In this document: positions 1-8,126 of the stretch, in pieces
How the letters are laid out: every line of letters starts with the position of its first letter
Position numbering within the stretch: position 1 is the stretch's first letter
Assembly (NCBI RefSeq): GCF_003014485.1
Contig: NZ_PYGA01000004.1
Location: 289,220-353,219 of the forward strand
Length of the DNA stretch: 64,000 bases
From: Murinocardiopsis flavida
GTDB lineage: Bacteria > Actinomycetota > Actinomycetes > Streptosporangiales > Streptosporangiaceae
Direction: 5' to 3'
Translations under genes and position numbers: made by a program
Notes under the pieces: generated by a model
Seen by the model: only the letters and a program-made list of their open reading frames with translations
Database searches by the model: none
What the model was told of the DNA's origin: nothing

Positions 1-1923
1 GTGGTACGAGGCGAAGTCGTGGTTCACCACGTGCCCGAACCGCGGGTCGATGACGCTCTCCTCGTGCAGCGCCATGGACACCCCCATCGTCATCCCGCCG
101 ATGAGCTGGGAGCGCGCCGTGCGCGGGTTGATGATGCGCCCCGCGGCGAACACCCCCAGGACCCGCGGCACCCGCACCTCCCCGGTGTCGGCGCGCACCC
201 GCACCTCGGCGAACTGGGCGCCGAAGGCGTGGGTGGAGTACCCGCGGGTGTCGGGCGGCCGCTTGAGGACGGTCGTGAGTTCCGCGCCGGCAGCGGGCTC
301 GGTGCCGTGGCTGTCGACGAACGCCCGCGCGGCCTGGACGATGGCGGTGCCCCACGAACTGGTCCCGGCCGAACCGCCCGCGACGGTCGCGGCGGGCAGC
401 GCCGAGTCGCCCAGCGCCAGGGCGACGTCCTCCACCGGCACCGACAGCGCGTCGGCGGCGATCTGGGTGAGCGCCGTCCAGGAACCCGTGCCGATGTCGG
501 CCGCCCCGATCGACACCTCGTAGCGGCCCTCCCCCGCGAAGCGGATGCGCGCCGCCGAGCCGGGCATCGTGAACGCGGGGAACGTGGACGCCGCCACCCC
601 GGTGCCGACCAGCCAGCCGTCCTCCTCGCGGACGCCGGGCCGCGGGTCGCGCCCCTCCCAGCCGAACCGGCTCGCGCCCTCGCTCAGGCAGTCGAGCAGG
701 CCGCGGCTGGAGTAGGGCAGCCCGCTGACCGGGTCGGTGCCGGGTTCGTTGCGGACCCGCAGCTCGATCGGGTCGAGCCCGCACGCCTCCGCCAACTCGT
801 CCATCGCCACCTCCAGCGCGAACATGCCCGGCGCGTGGCCGGGTGCGCGCATGAACGTGGCGGGGCTGATGTCGAGTTCGGCGACGCGGTGCCCGATACT
901 GCGGTTCTCGCCCGCGTACATCATCGCGGCGCTGCCGCCCGCGTTCTCCACGAACCGCTTCAGGCGCGAGGTGTGGGTGGTCACGTCGTTGCCGACCGCG
1001 CTGATGCGGCCCTCGGCGTCGGCGCCCAACCGGACCCGCTGGACCGTCGGCGGCCGGTAACCGACGAGCTCGAACATCTGCCGCCGGGTGAGGGCGATCT
1101 TCACCGGGCGGCCCTCCAGGACCGTCGCCGCCAGGCAGGCCAGCACCAGGGGCGCGTGCACCGACCCCTTGGCGCCGAACCCGCCGCCCACGTAGGGACC
1201 GATGACCTGCACGCGCTCGGCGTCCAGCGAGAACAGGGCCGCGAGGATCCGCCGCACGATGTGCACGGCCTGGGTCCCCTCGAAGACGGTCAGCGCGCCG
1301 CCCGACCGCACCACCGTGGTGGCGTGCGGCTCCATGGGGTTGTTGTGCTGGATGGGGGTGCTGTACGCGGCGTCGACGGTGACCGCGGCCGCTGCCATGG
1401 CGGCGGCGACGTCGCCCAACTCCGTGTCGACGGTCGGCTCGGGCAGGTCGGCGCTGTCGGGCGAGAACGCGGCGTCGTGCGGCTCGGCCGCATAGTCGAC
1501 GCCCACCAGCCGCGCCGCCTCGCGCGCCGTCTCCGGGGTGTCGGCGACCACCGCCGCGACGATCTGGCCCCGGTAGGACACCTCGTCGGACTGGAGCACG
1601 AGGAGCTCGCGGTCGTCGGAGGTCTGGATCATCGCCACATCGGAGTCGTCCTCCGGTGTGAGCCGCGGCGCGTTCTCGTGGCTGAGCACCGCGGCGACCC
1701 CCGGCAGCGCGGCGGCGCGCTCCCCGTGCACGGCCGTCACCCGGCCCTTGGCGATCGTGGACTGCACCGGGTGGATGTACAGAGGCGCGTGCGCGCGCTC
1801 GTCGAACGCGTGCTGCTCGAAGGCGTAGGGCGCCTGCCCGGTGACCTTGGCGAGGCCGTCGACCCGCTCCAGGTCGGCGCCCATGGCCTTCGCGTTCAGC
1901 AGGTCTGCGGTGGTCTCGGTCAT
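1..1923 (-). CDS. Molybdopterin-binding subunit of an aldehyde oxidoreductase / xanthine dehydrogenase family enzyme (3' part missing)
   Basis: Large catalytic subunit carrying the molybdenum cofactor, which oxidises aldehydes or N-heterocycles. Reading from the ATG at 1923 the frame stays open to the window edge (641 codons); the C-terminal part, which carries the catalytic Glu of this family, is cut off. Visible family signatures are the early [11 protein letters not shown] segment, VGGGFGAKG near residue 250, MRAPGHAPG near residue 360 and [12 protein letters not shown]. The last visible segment ([12 protein letters not shown]) is typical of YagR/PaoC proteins. The start overlaps the stop of the FAD gene by ATGA, so the three subunits form one operon in the order FeS, FAD, Mo. 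The PaoC type is preferred over true xanthine dehydrogenase because of the partner FAD subunit; the substrate is unknown. Confidence 0.9.
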   Translation of the reverse strand, partial: MTETTADLLNAKAMGADLERVDGLAKVTGQAPYAFEQHAFDERAHAPLYIHPVQSTIAKGRVTAVHGERAAALPGVAAVLSHENAPRLTPEDDSDVAMIQTSDDRELLVLQSDEVSYRGQIVAAVVADTPETAREAARLVGVDYAAEPHDAAFSPDSADLPEPTVDTELGDVAAAMAAAAVTVDAAYSTPIQHNNPMEPHATTVVRSGGALTVFEGTQAVHIVRRILAALFSLDAERVQVIGPYVGGGFGAKGSVHAPLVLACLAATVLEGRPVKIALTRRQMFELVGYRPPTVQRVRLGADAEGRISAVGNDVTTHTSRLKRFVENAGGSAAMMYAGENRSIGHRVAELDISPATFMRAPGHAPGMFALEVAMDELAEACGLDPIELRVRNEPGTDPVSGLPYSSRGLLDCLSEGASRFGWEGRDPRPGVREEDGWLVGTGVAASTFPAFTMPGSAARIRFAGEGRYEVSIGAADIGTGSWTALTQIAADALSVPVEDVALALGDSALPAATVAGGSAGTSSWGTAIVQAARAFVDSHGTEPAAGAELTTVLKRPPDTRGYSTHAFGAQFAEVRVRADTGEVRVPRVLGVFAAGRIINPRTARSQLIGGMTMGVSMALHEESVIDPRFGHVVNHDFASYH

Positions 1924-2981
1924 CGGCCCTCCCCTTCCACTGCGTTCTCCGTGGAGTCCGCGGGATCTGCGGGTTCTGCGGGTTCCTGTGCGGGTCCCGC
2001 GGCGAGTTCCCGCAGGACGGACCCGAGCGTCGCGCGGACCAGGTCGACCTTGAACGCGTTGCCGGGCAGCGGCCGCGCCGCCGCCACCGCGGCGGTGGCC
2101 GCCGCGGCGATGCGCTCCTCGCCGGGCGCGCCGCCGCGCAGCGCGTCCTCCGCCGCGCGGGCGCGCCACGGCTTGTGCGCCACCCCGCCCAGGGCGATGC
2201 GCACGTCGCGCACCGCGCCGCCGCCGTCCAGGTCGAGCACCGCGGCGACGGAGACCAGGGCGAACGCGTAGGACGCGCGGTCGCGCACCTTGCGGTAGGT
2301 CGAGCGCGCCGCACCGGCGGGGGCGGGCAGCTCCACAGCGGTGATGAGCTCACCGTGCTCCAGCACGGTGTCGCGGTCGGGCGCGTCGCCCGGCAGCCGG
2401 TGGAACTCGTCCAGCGGGATCGTGCGCTCGCCGCCGGGCCCCAGCACGCGCACCTCGGCGTCGAGCGCGTTCAGCGCCACCGCCATGTCGGAGGGGTGCG
2501 TGGCCGCGCAGTGCTCGGAGGCGCCCAGGATCGCGTGGTAGCGCGTGAACGGCCCCTCCAGCGCCGAGCAGCCCGTGCCGGGCGCGCGCTTGTTGCACGG
2601 CGTGGTGACGTCCTCGAAGTACACGCAGCGCGTGCGCTGCATCAGGTTGCCGCCCGTGGTGGCGGCGTTGCGCAGCTGCCCCGACGCCCCGCTCAGCAGC
2701 GCCCGCGACAGCGCCGGGTAGCGGCCGCGGACCAGCGGGTGCGCGGCGAGGTCGCTGTTGCGCACCCCCGCCCCGATGCGCACGCCGCCGCCGGGCAGCT
2801 CGGCGACGTCGTCAAGGCCGATGCGGGTGACGTCGACCAGCCGGTGCGGGGCCGCCACGCCCAGCTTCATGTGGTCGACCAGGTTGGTACCGCCGCCGAG
2901 GAAGCGCGCGTCGGGGTCGGCGGCGACAGCGGCGACGGCGCCCGCGGCGTCCTCGGCCCGCTGGTAGTCGAACGGGATCAT
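1920..2981 (-). CDS. FAD-binding subunit of the aldehyde oxidoreductase, PaoB/YagS-like
   Basis: Middle electron-transfer subunit (353 aa) of the molybdo-flavoenzyme, carrying FAD between the FeS and Mo subunits. The N-terminal FAD_binding_5 fold shows [13 protein letters not shown] (27-39) and the second FAD loop ends in [13 protein letters not shown]. Four cysteines at about 119, 129, 138 and 158 lie in an insert ([28 protein letters not shown]) like the one that binds an extra [4Fe-4S] cluster in E. coli PaoB. This separates it from the purine-type FAD subunit at 21905. The C-terminus is a Pro/Ala/Glu-rich tail built from short repeats. It overlaps both neighbours by ATGA, giving tight translational coupling. 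Confidence 0.92.
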   Translation of the reverse strand: MIPFDYQRAEDAAGAVAAVAADPDARFLGGGTNLVDHMKLGVAAPHRLVDVTRIGLDDVAELPGGGVRIGAGVRNSDLAAHPLVRGRYPALSRALLSGASGQLRNAATTGGNLMQRTRCVYFEDVTTPCNKRAPGTGCSALEGPFTRYHAILGASEHCAATHPSDMAVALNALDAEVRVLGPGGERTIPLDEFHRLPGDAPDRDTVLEHGELITAVELPAPAGAARSTYRKVRDRASYAFALVSVAAVLDLDGGGAVRDVRIALGGVAHKPWRARAAEDALRGGAPGEERIAAAATAAVAAARPLPGNAFKVDLVRATLGSVLRELAAGPAQEPAEPADPADSTENAVEGEGR

Positions 2982-3565
2982 CGGACCTCCGCCCCTCCGG
3001 CCGGTGCGGCCTCACTGGTGACACTGTCGGCGCTGTCGGTGTTGCCGGTGTTGCCAGCGCTGTCGGCCGCGGCCTCGCGCACGGCCGCGACGATGTTGAC
3101 GTAGGCGCCGCAGCGGCACAGGTTGCCGCTCATGCGCTCGCGGATCTCGGCGTCGTCGAGAACCGGTTCGGCCGCGACGTCGCCGGTCGCCGCGCTCGGC
3201 CACCCCGCTGCGGCCTCCTCCAGCATGCCCACCGCCGAGCAGACCTGCCCCGGCGTGCAGTACCCGCACTGGAACCCGTCGTTGTCGAGGAACGCGCGCT
3301 GCACCCGGTGCGGCGCGCCGTCGGCGCCGAGCCCCGCCGCGGTGACGACCTCGGCGCCGTCCTGGGCGACCGCGAACGTCAGGCACGCGTTCACCCGCCG
3401 GCCGTTCAGCAGCACCGTGCAGGCGCCGCACTGGCCGTGGTCGCACCCCTTCTTCGGTGCGGTCGCGTCGAGCTTCTCGCGCAGCGCGTCCAGCAGTGTG
3501 GTGCGGGTGTCGACCCGCACCACCCTTGTCGTGCCGTCCACTCGGAGAGTGACATCGGCTTCCAT
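2978..3565 (-). CDS. [2Fe-2S] subunit of the aldehyde oxidoreductase, PaoA/YagT-like
   Basis: Small iron-sulfur subunit (195 aa), first gene of the operon. The plant-type ferredoxin cluster is C41-x4-C46-x2-C49 ([10 protein letters not shown]) with C61. The second, alpha-helical cluster uses C100/C103 (FQCGYCTPG) and C150/C152 (GNLCRCG). There is no Tat signal, unlike periplasmic PaoA of E. coli, so a cytoplasmic enzyme is likely. The tail after residue 165 is a low-complexity stretch of DS, NT and AD units coded by a 9-nt period near 3014-3060. The ATG at 3565 follows a purine-rich GGGCGG. The 256 bp to the divergent WYL gene hold the shared promoter region. Confidence 0.92.
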   Translation of the reverse strand: MEADVTLRVDGTTRVVRVDTRTTLLDALREKLDATAPKKGCDHGQCGACTVLLNGRRVNACLTFAVAQDGAEVVTAAGLGADGAPHRVQRAFLDNDGFQCGYCTPGQVCSAVGMLEEAAAGWPSAATGDVAAEPVLDDAEIRERMSGNLCRCGAYVNIVAAVREAAADSAGNTGNTDSADSVTSEAAPAGGAEVR

Positions 3566-3796
3566 GTATCCGCCCTTTAGCCTCGGGAACTGCTTTGCCA
3601 GCGCTCAGCCCACCACCAACACCCGGGGCGAGTAAAGCCCGCGCGGCCGCTGTTCGCGCGAAGCGGCACGGTTCGCCGGGGCGTCCACGGCCCGGACCGG
3701 GGCCCGGACGTGTCCCCGTCCGCGGGACGGCGGCGCCGGACACGGACGGCCCCGGGGCCGTCCCCTGCTCCCCCGACTCCCCGCCCCCGGGGCCCG

Positions 3797-3821
3797 GTTC
3801 CTGACGTCTGCTGTCAGGAAC
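3797..3821. promoter_or_regulatory. Perfect 9-bp inverted repeat, probable WYL-regulator operator
   Basis: GTTCCTGAC (3797-3805) and GTCAGGAAC (3813-3821) are perfect inverted copies separated by 7 nt. The right arm touches the ATG at 3822, so bound protein would cover the start or promoter of the regulator gene. It also lies in the gap shared with the divergent aldehyde oxidoreductase operon, so both units could be controlled. Binding by the adjacent WYL protein is inferred from position and symmetry. Confidence 0.65.
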
Positions 3822-4886
3822 ATGGGCAACACTGGAGGCATGCGCGCCGGCCGACTCCTGTCCCTCCTGCTCCTGCTCCAGAACCGCGGGCGCCTCACAG
3901 CGGCCCAGCTCGCCGCGGAGCTGGAGGTGTCCGAACGCACCGTGTACCGCGACGTCGAGTCGCTCGGCGCGGCCGGGATCCCCATCTACGCCGACCGCGG
4001 CACCGGCGGCGGGTACCGGCTCCTCGACGGGTACCGCACCCGGCTGACCGGCCTCACCGGCGCCGAAGCCGACTCCCTCTTCCTCGCCGGACTGCCCGAG
4101 GCGGCCGCCGAACTCGGCCTCGGCGCCGAGATGGCCGCCGCGCACCTGAAACTGCTCGCCGCCCTCCCCGAGGGCCTGCGCGAACGCGCCGAACGCGTCC
4201 GCTCCCGGTTCCACCTCGACACCACCCGCTGGTTCGGCACCACCGAGCCCGCCCCCCACCTCGCCCCGCTGGCGACCGCGGTGTGGGAGCAGCACACCCT
4301 CGACCTCACCTACCGCCGCAACGACGGCCAGGTCGTCGACCGCACCATCGACCCCCTCGGCCTCGTCCTCAAGAGCGGCGCCTGGTACTTCATCGCGCGC
4401 GTGCACAGCAGCCGCCCCGGCACCCCCTACTCCAGCACGGGGCCCCGCACCTTCCGCGCGGCCCGGATCGCGCACCTCGCCGACACCGGCCGGGTCTTCG
4501 AGCGGCCGGCCGGCTTCGACCTCGACACCACATGGGCCGCGTCGGCGTCGCAGTTCCAGGCGGGGATGCGGAACCTGCGGACACGGGTGCGGCTCACCCC
4601 CCGCGGGCTGGCGCTCGTCCGCGAACTGTCGGCGCCGCTCACAGCGGCCGACCTGCCGCCACCCGGCACCCCCGCCGACCCCGACGGCAGGACCACCGCG
4701 GTCCTGCACATGGAGTCCGTCTACCACGCCATGGTGGAGTTCGCCTCCTACGGCCCCGACATCGAGGTCGTGGAGCCAACCGAACTGCGCGACCGGCTCG
4801 GCGCCTACCTCCGCGCCGCCGCGGAGCGCTACGGCGCCCCGCCCGGAGAGCCCGGAGAGAACGCCCCTCCCGGAAATCCCGCTTGA
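3822..4886 (+). CDS. WYL-domain (YafY/DeoR-type) transcriptional regulator
   Basis: DNA-binding regulator of 354 aa. The N-terminal HTH_11 domain covers about residues 7-60 (LQNRGRLTAAQLAAELEVSERTVYRDVESL), followed by the GTGGGYRLLDGYRTRLTGL linker typical of YafY proteins and a WYL ligand-sensing domain around residues 145-215. Two starts are possible: the ATG at 3822 right after the dyad, perhaps leaderless, or the ATG at 3840 (MRAGRLLSLL), which has GGAGG only 1 nt upstream and so a poor spacing. It is divergent from the aldehyde oxidoreductase operon and only 25 bp before the MerR gene, so it may control both. The ligand cannot be told from sequence. Confidence 0.9.
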   Translation: MGNTGGMRAGRLLSLLLLLQNRGRLTAAQLAAELEVSERTVYRDVESLGAAGIPIYADRGTGGGYRLLDGYRTRLTGLTGAEADSLFLAGLPEAAAELGLGAEMAAAHLKLLAALPEGLRERAERVRSRFHLDTTRWFGTTEPAPHLAPLATAVWEQHTLDLTYRRNDGQVVDRTIDPLGLVLKSGAWYFIARVHSSRPGTPYSSTGPRTFRAARIAHLADTGRVFERPAGFDLDTTWAASASQFQAGMRNLRTRVRLTPRGLALVRELSAPLTAADLPPPGTPADPDGRTTAVLHMESVYHAMVEFASYGPDIEVVEPTELRDRLGAYLRAAAERYGAPPGEPGENAPPGNPA

Positions 4887-4911
4887 CCCTCCACCTACGG
4901 GAGACTCCACG

Positions 4912-5877
4912 ATGGAGCCAATGGAACCGCAGTACGGCCTGGCCACGATCGGCGACATGGCCAAACGCACGGGTCTGCCGGTGAAGACCATCCGGTATTA
5001 CGCCGATGAGGGCGTCGTCGCTCCCACCGCGCGCAGTAGCGGCGGCTACCGCCTCTACGACACCGCGGCGGCGGCCCGCCTCGACCTCGTGCGCACACTG
5101 CGCGACCTCGGCATCGACCTCGCCACCATCCGCCGGATCATCGCCAGCGAATGCGAGCTCGCCGAGGTCGCCGCGGCGAACGCCGAGGCGCTCGACGCGC
5201 AGATCCGGGTGCTGCGCACCCGCCGGGCGGTACTGCGGACCATCGCGAGGACGGCACACACCGGGGCGACGGAAAGGGACATCACCCTCATGACCAAGCT
5301 GGCACGGCTCTCCGCCGAGGAGCGCCGGCACATCATCGACGAATACCACGACGCCGTGTTCGGCGGCCTGGAGCTCGACCCCGACTTCGAGGCCCGGATG
5401 CGGGCGACGCGGGTGGACCTGCCCGACGACCCCACCCCCGAGCAGGTCGACGCGTGGGTGGAACTCGCCGAACTCGTCCGGGACCCCGACTACCGCGACC
5501 GTGTCCGCACCATGGCGGAGTGGCAGCAGGCCGCCGTCGCCGAAGGCACCATGCAGGCGCAGTACGAGGCCGGGCAGCGGGCCATGCCGCTGATCCTCGA
5601 ACACGCCGGTAAGGCGCACGCCGCGGGGACCGCCCCCGACTCCGCCGAGGCCGCCGCGGTCATGGCCGGACTCGCCCCCGCTGTCGCCGCGGCGGTCGGC
5701 ACCGCCGACACACCGCAGTGGCGCGCATCCTACGCCGACGACCTGGACGTCATGACCGACGCCCGGAGCGAGCGCTACTGGCAGCTGGTCGGCGTCATCA
5801 ACGAATGCGCGCCATTCGAGCCCATGGTGCCGACGATGCAATGGTTCATCGCCGCCCTCCGCGCCACCTCCACCTGA
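4912..5877 (+). CDS. MerR-family transcriptional regulator
   Basis: A 321-aa regulator with an N-terminal MerR winged helix (YGLATIGDMAKRTGLPVKTIRYY, then GGYRLYD) followed by a dimerisation helix and a long C-terminal region of about 200 aa that I cannot assign. No metal-binding Cys pair of the CueR/ZntR kind is seen, so metal sensing is unlikely; the long C-terminus argues for a small-molecule or protein-responsive type. GGGAG lies 8 nt before the ATG at 4912; a second in-frame ATG follows at 4921. The 25-bp gap to the WYL gene suggests co-transcription. Confidence 0.88.
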   Translation: MEPMEPQYGLATIGDMAKRTGLPVKTIRYYADEGVVAPTARSSGGYRLYDTAAAARLDLVRTLRDLGIDLATIRRIIASECELAEVAAANAEALDAQIRVLRTRRAVLRTIARTAHTGATERDITLMTKLARLSAEERRHIIDEYHDAVFGGLELDPDFEARMRATRVDLPDDPTPEQVDAWVELAELVRDPDYRDRVRTMAEWQQAAVAEGTMQAQYEAGQRAMPLILEHAGKAHAAGTAPDSAEAAAVMAGLAPAVAAAVGTADTPQWRASYADDLDVMTDARSERYWQLVGVINECAPFEPMVPTMQWFIAALRATST

Positions 5878-5916
5878 CCCACCCCCGCACCCAGCAACAC
5901 CCTCACCTACGGGTGG

Positions 5917-5929
5917 TACCCTATATGGC
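5917..5929 (+). promoter_or_regulatory. Probable -10 box for a leaderless vapBC transcript
   Basis: TACCCT (5917-5922) fits the TANNNT -10 pattern and ends 7 nt before the ATG of the antitoxin, which lacks any Shine-Dalgarno sequence. That spacing is typical of leaderless actinobacterial mRNAs. The overlapping palindromic GGTACC (5915-5920) could be an operator half for the ribbon-helix-helix antitoxin. Both points are inference. Confidence 0.4.
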
Positions 5930-6172
5930 ATGATCAAGACGACGGTCTACCTTCCCGCGGAACTCGAAGTACGCCTGGACGCCGAGGCGAGTGCCACCGG
6001 AACCAGCAAGGCCGAGCTGATCCGGCAAGCCATCGCCCAGCTCCTGGACAACTCGACACGCCCGCGAAACGCCCGTTCGCTGCCTGTCTTCAACAGCGGA
6101 CGGCAGCGGAGCGCGGAGACCATGGACGAGGAGATCTACGACCACATCAAGCAGCAGTCGGCACGACGTTGA
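5930..6172 (+). CDS. vapB: Ribbon-helix-helix antitoxin, VapB-like
   Basis: An 80-aa protein with an N-terminal ribbon-helix-helix DNA-binding fold (IKTTVYLPAELEVRLDAEA, then TSKAELIRQAIAQLL) of the CopG/MetJ type. The C-terminal part (MDEEIYDHIKQQ) would wrap the toxin. It would neutralise the PIN toxin next door and repress the operon. Stop TGA and the toxin TTG start overlap as TTGA, so toxin synthesis is coupled to antitoxin synthesis. Low initiation efficiency at the toxin TTG would favour antitoxin excess. Confidence 0.85.
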   Translation: MIKTTVYLPAELEVRLDAEASATGTSKAELIRQAIAQLLDNSTRPRNARSLPVFNSGRQRSAETMDEEIYDHIKQQSARR

Positions 6173-6606
6173 TCATCGTTGCGGACACATCCGCCCTCTT
6201 CGCCGCATTCGACGCTGCTCAACCCGAGCACCCGGCCGCCGCCGACATCGTCGGTCGCCAGACCCTCGCAATCTCTCCCATGGTGATCACCGAACTCGAT
6301 CATCTGATCCATCGCGATCTCGGATTCCCTGCCGCCATGGCGGTCATGGAGGCGCTCAACGACCGAATGGCCGATGGGCAGTACAAACTCGCCGACCTCA
6401 GGCCGGACGACCTCGCGTCCGCCCATGAGATCCGCGCGAAATACGAAGGGCTGCGCTTGGACGTCGCCGACGCCGTCGGCGTCGTCCTCGCCGACCGGTA
6501 CCGGACCGACCGGATATTCACGTTGGACCAGCGCGACTTCCGTGCGATAACGCCGCTCACTCACGGGTTTTCGGCGTTCCGGATCCTGCCCGCGGACTCC
6601 GTGTAG
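6169..6606 (+). CDS. vapC: PIN-domain ribonuclease toxin, VapC-like
   Basis: A 145-aa PIN-domain protein, the RNase partner of the antitoxin upstream. The acidic active-site residues are present: D6 (VADTSAL), E42 (VITELDHLI), D98/D101 (LDVADAVGV) and D120/D123 (TLDQRDF). VapC toxins cleave tRNA or rRNA and arrest growth; the target cannot be told here. The start is TTG at 6169, overlapping the antitoxin stop. The last 46 nt overlap the 3' end of the convergent DUF817 gene, so there is no room for a terminator between them. Confidence 0.88.
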   Translation: MIIVADTSALFAAFDAAQPEHPAAADIVGRQTLAISPMVITELDHLIHRDLGFPAAMAVMEALNDRMADGQYKLADLRPDDLASAHEIRAKYEGLRLDVADAVGVVLADRYRTDRIFTLDQRDFRAITPLTHGFSAFRILPADSV

Positions 6607-7418
6607 GCGCGCTTCCAGCCGGCGACCAGGACGAACGACACCGTCACGAGCAGCGCCCACGCGCCGAACTTCGACACGTGCACCATCGCCCACGCGTCGA
6701 CCTGGTGCGGGTAGCGCCACGCGCTCGCCAGCGTCGACAGGTTCTCCGCCACCCACAGGAAGAAGCCGATCAGCACGAACGACAGCGCCAGCGGCATCCG
6801 GTACCGCTCCGTGCCCACCGTGAAGTACACCCACGCGCCCCACGTCACCGCCACCATCGCCACCGCGAGGAACAGCCGGGCGTCGGGCAGCCAGTGGTGG
6901 GTGAGGAAGTTGGCGTAGATCGCCGCGGCCACGCACGCGGTCGCCAGCGGCCGGTAGCCGCGCAGCCCCAGGTTCAGCAGCGACCACGCCCGCACCACGT
7001 AGCTGCCCACGGCCGCGTACATGAACCCCGAGTACAGCGGCACCCCGGCGACCTTCGTCCACGCCTGCTCCGGGTACTCCCACGAGCCCATGTGCACCTT
7101 GAACAGCTCGAACACCAGGCCCACGATGTGGAAGCCGAGGATCGCCAGGATCTCGCGACCGCTCTCCAGCCGCAGCCCCCAGAACACGGCGGTCACCGCG
7201 ATGCCGTACGCGAGCAGGGCGTCGTAGCGGGCGACCGGCAGCGGCAGCAGGGTCGACAGCGCCAGGCCGGTCAGGATGCACACGGCGAACGCGCACGCCC
7301 ACGCCTGCACGAGGCCGAACCGGACCAGTTGGGCGGCCCAGTGGCGCCACTGGCTGGCCGCGGGCCACCGCCACCGGCGTGCGGACCACCGCCACGCGTC
7401 GACTCTGATCACTCCCAC
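6561..7418 (-). CDS. DUF817-family integral membrane protein
   Basis: A polytopic membrane protein of about 285 aa matching the DUF817 (YoaT) family, whose function is unknown. About eight hydrophobic helices are visible, and conserved-looking segments include FELFKVHMGSWEYPE, PLYSGFMYAAVGSYV, NFLTHHWLPDAR and ENLSTLASAWRYPHQ. The start is uncertain: GTG codons at 7418 and 7412 come just before the first conserved residues, but neither has a good ribosome binding site, and the frame is open further upstream to 7625. The 3' end overlaps vapC. Confidence 0.78.
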   Translation of the reverse strand: MGVIRVDAWRWSARRWRWPAASQWRHWAAQLVRFGLVQAWACAFAVCILTGLALSTLLPLPVARYDALLAYGIAVTAVFWGLRLESGREILAILGFHIVGLVFELFKVHMGSWEYPEQAWTKVAGVPLYSGFMYAAVGSYVVRAWSLLNLGLRGYRPLATACVAAAIYANFLTHHWLPDARLFLAVAMVAVTWGAWVYFTVGTERYRMPLALSFVLIGFFLWVAENLSTLASAWRYPHQVDAWAMVHVSKFGAWALLVTVSFVLVAGWKRAYTESAGRIRNAENP

Positions 7419-7597
7419 TGAGAGCGTGCCCCGCGGGCCCTGGTTCGCCGCCGCCGGGAACCGGCCGGATCCGGACACCGAACCGGGCGATGCCCGTCCC
7501 CGGCACCGGAACCGCAACGCCTGCCCGGAACGGCTACCGGCCACCCGCCTCCTGGGGTACAACTGCCCCATCGGACGACGACGGTGAGGATGGGCCC

Positions 7598-8104
7598 GTG
7601 CCGAGCGACACCGAGGATCCCGCACCGCCCGCCCGACCGTGGTGGCGGCGGTTCGCCGCCGCCCTGCTGCGCGCGGTCGTCCTGCTCGCGGCCTTCGCCG
7701 CCATGGTGGCGTTCGCGGTGCTCCTCGCCCGGGTCACCCTGACCCCGGTGCCCGGCGCGGTCGGCACCGTCCACCACAACCTGCACCCGGGCGAATCGCT
7801 GCGGTTCTACCTCGACGCCCCCGCGCGCGACGCCATCAGGCAGGTCGGCGGCAACGTCCTCCTCGGCACACCGTTCGGGGTGCTGCTCCCGCTGCTGCTG
7901 CCGGGCGTCCGCGGCACCGTCAAGACCCTGCTCGCCACGGCCACCGCCATGCTGCTCGTCGAGATCGTGCAGGGCACGATCGTGACCGGCCGCGCCTTCG
8001 ACATCGACGACGTCATCCTCAACACCACGGGGGCGCTGCTCGGCTACCTGCTCCTCGGCCGGCGGATCTCCCGCGCGGTCCACCGAAGAACGGGGCGGCC
8101 CTGA
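7598..8104 (+). CDS. VanZ-like family membrane protein
   Basis: A 168-aa membrane protein of the VanZ-like family, whose members are linked to cell-envelope resistance, although most have no known role. An N-terminal helix (LLRAVVLLAAFAAMVAFAVLL) is followed by QVGGNVLLGTPFGVLLPLL, a helix with EIVQG and the typical AFDIDDVILNTTGALLGYLL end. The GTG at 7598 is chosen because AGGA lies 8 nt upstream; the frame is open to 7490 but without a binding site. It is convergent with the kinase gene, with 22 bp between the stops. Confidence 0.85.
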   Translation: MPSDTEDPAPPARPWWRRFAAALLRAVVLLAAFAAMVAFAVLLARVTLTPVPGAVGTVHHNLHPGESLRFYLDAPARDAIRQVGGNVLLGTPFGVLLPLLLPGVRGTVKTLLATATAMLLVEIVQGTIVTGRAFDIDDVILNTTGALLGYLLLGRRISRAVHRRTGRP

Positions 8105-8126
8105 CCGGCCGCCCCGCGGCAGGGGG

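Noticed and set aside
1..2271. 756-codon open frame on the plus strand
   Set aside because: Antisense to the molybdopterin and FAD subunits, which show full family motifs on the minus strand.
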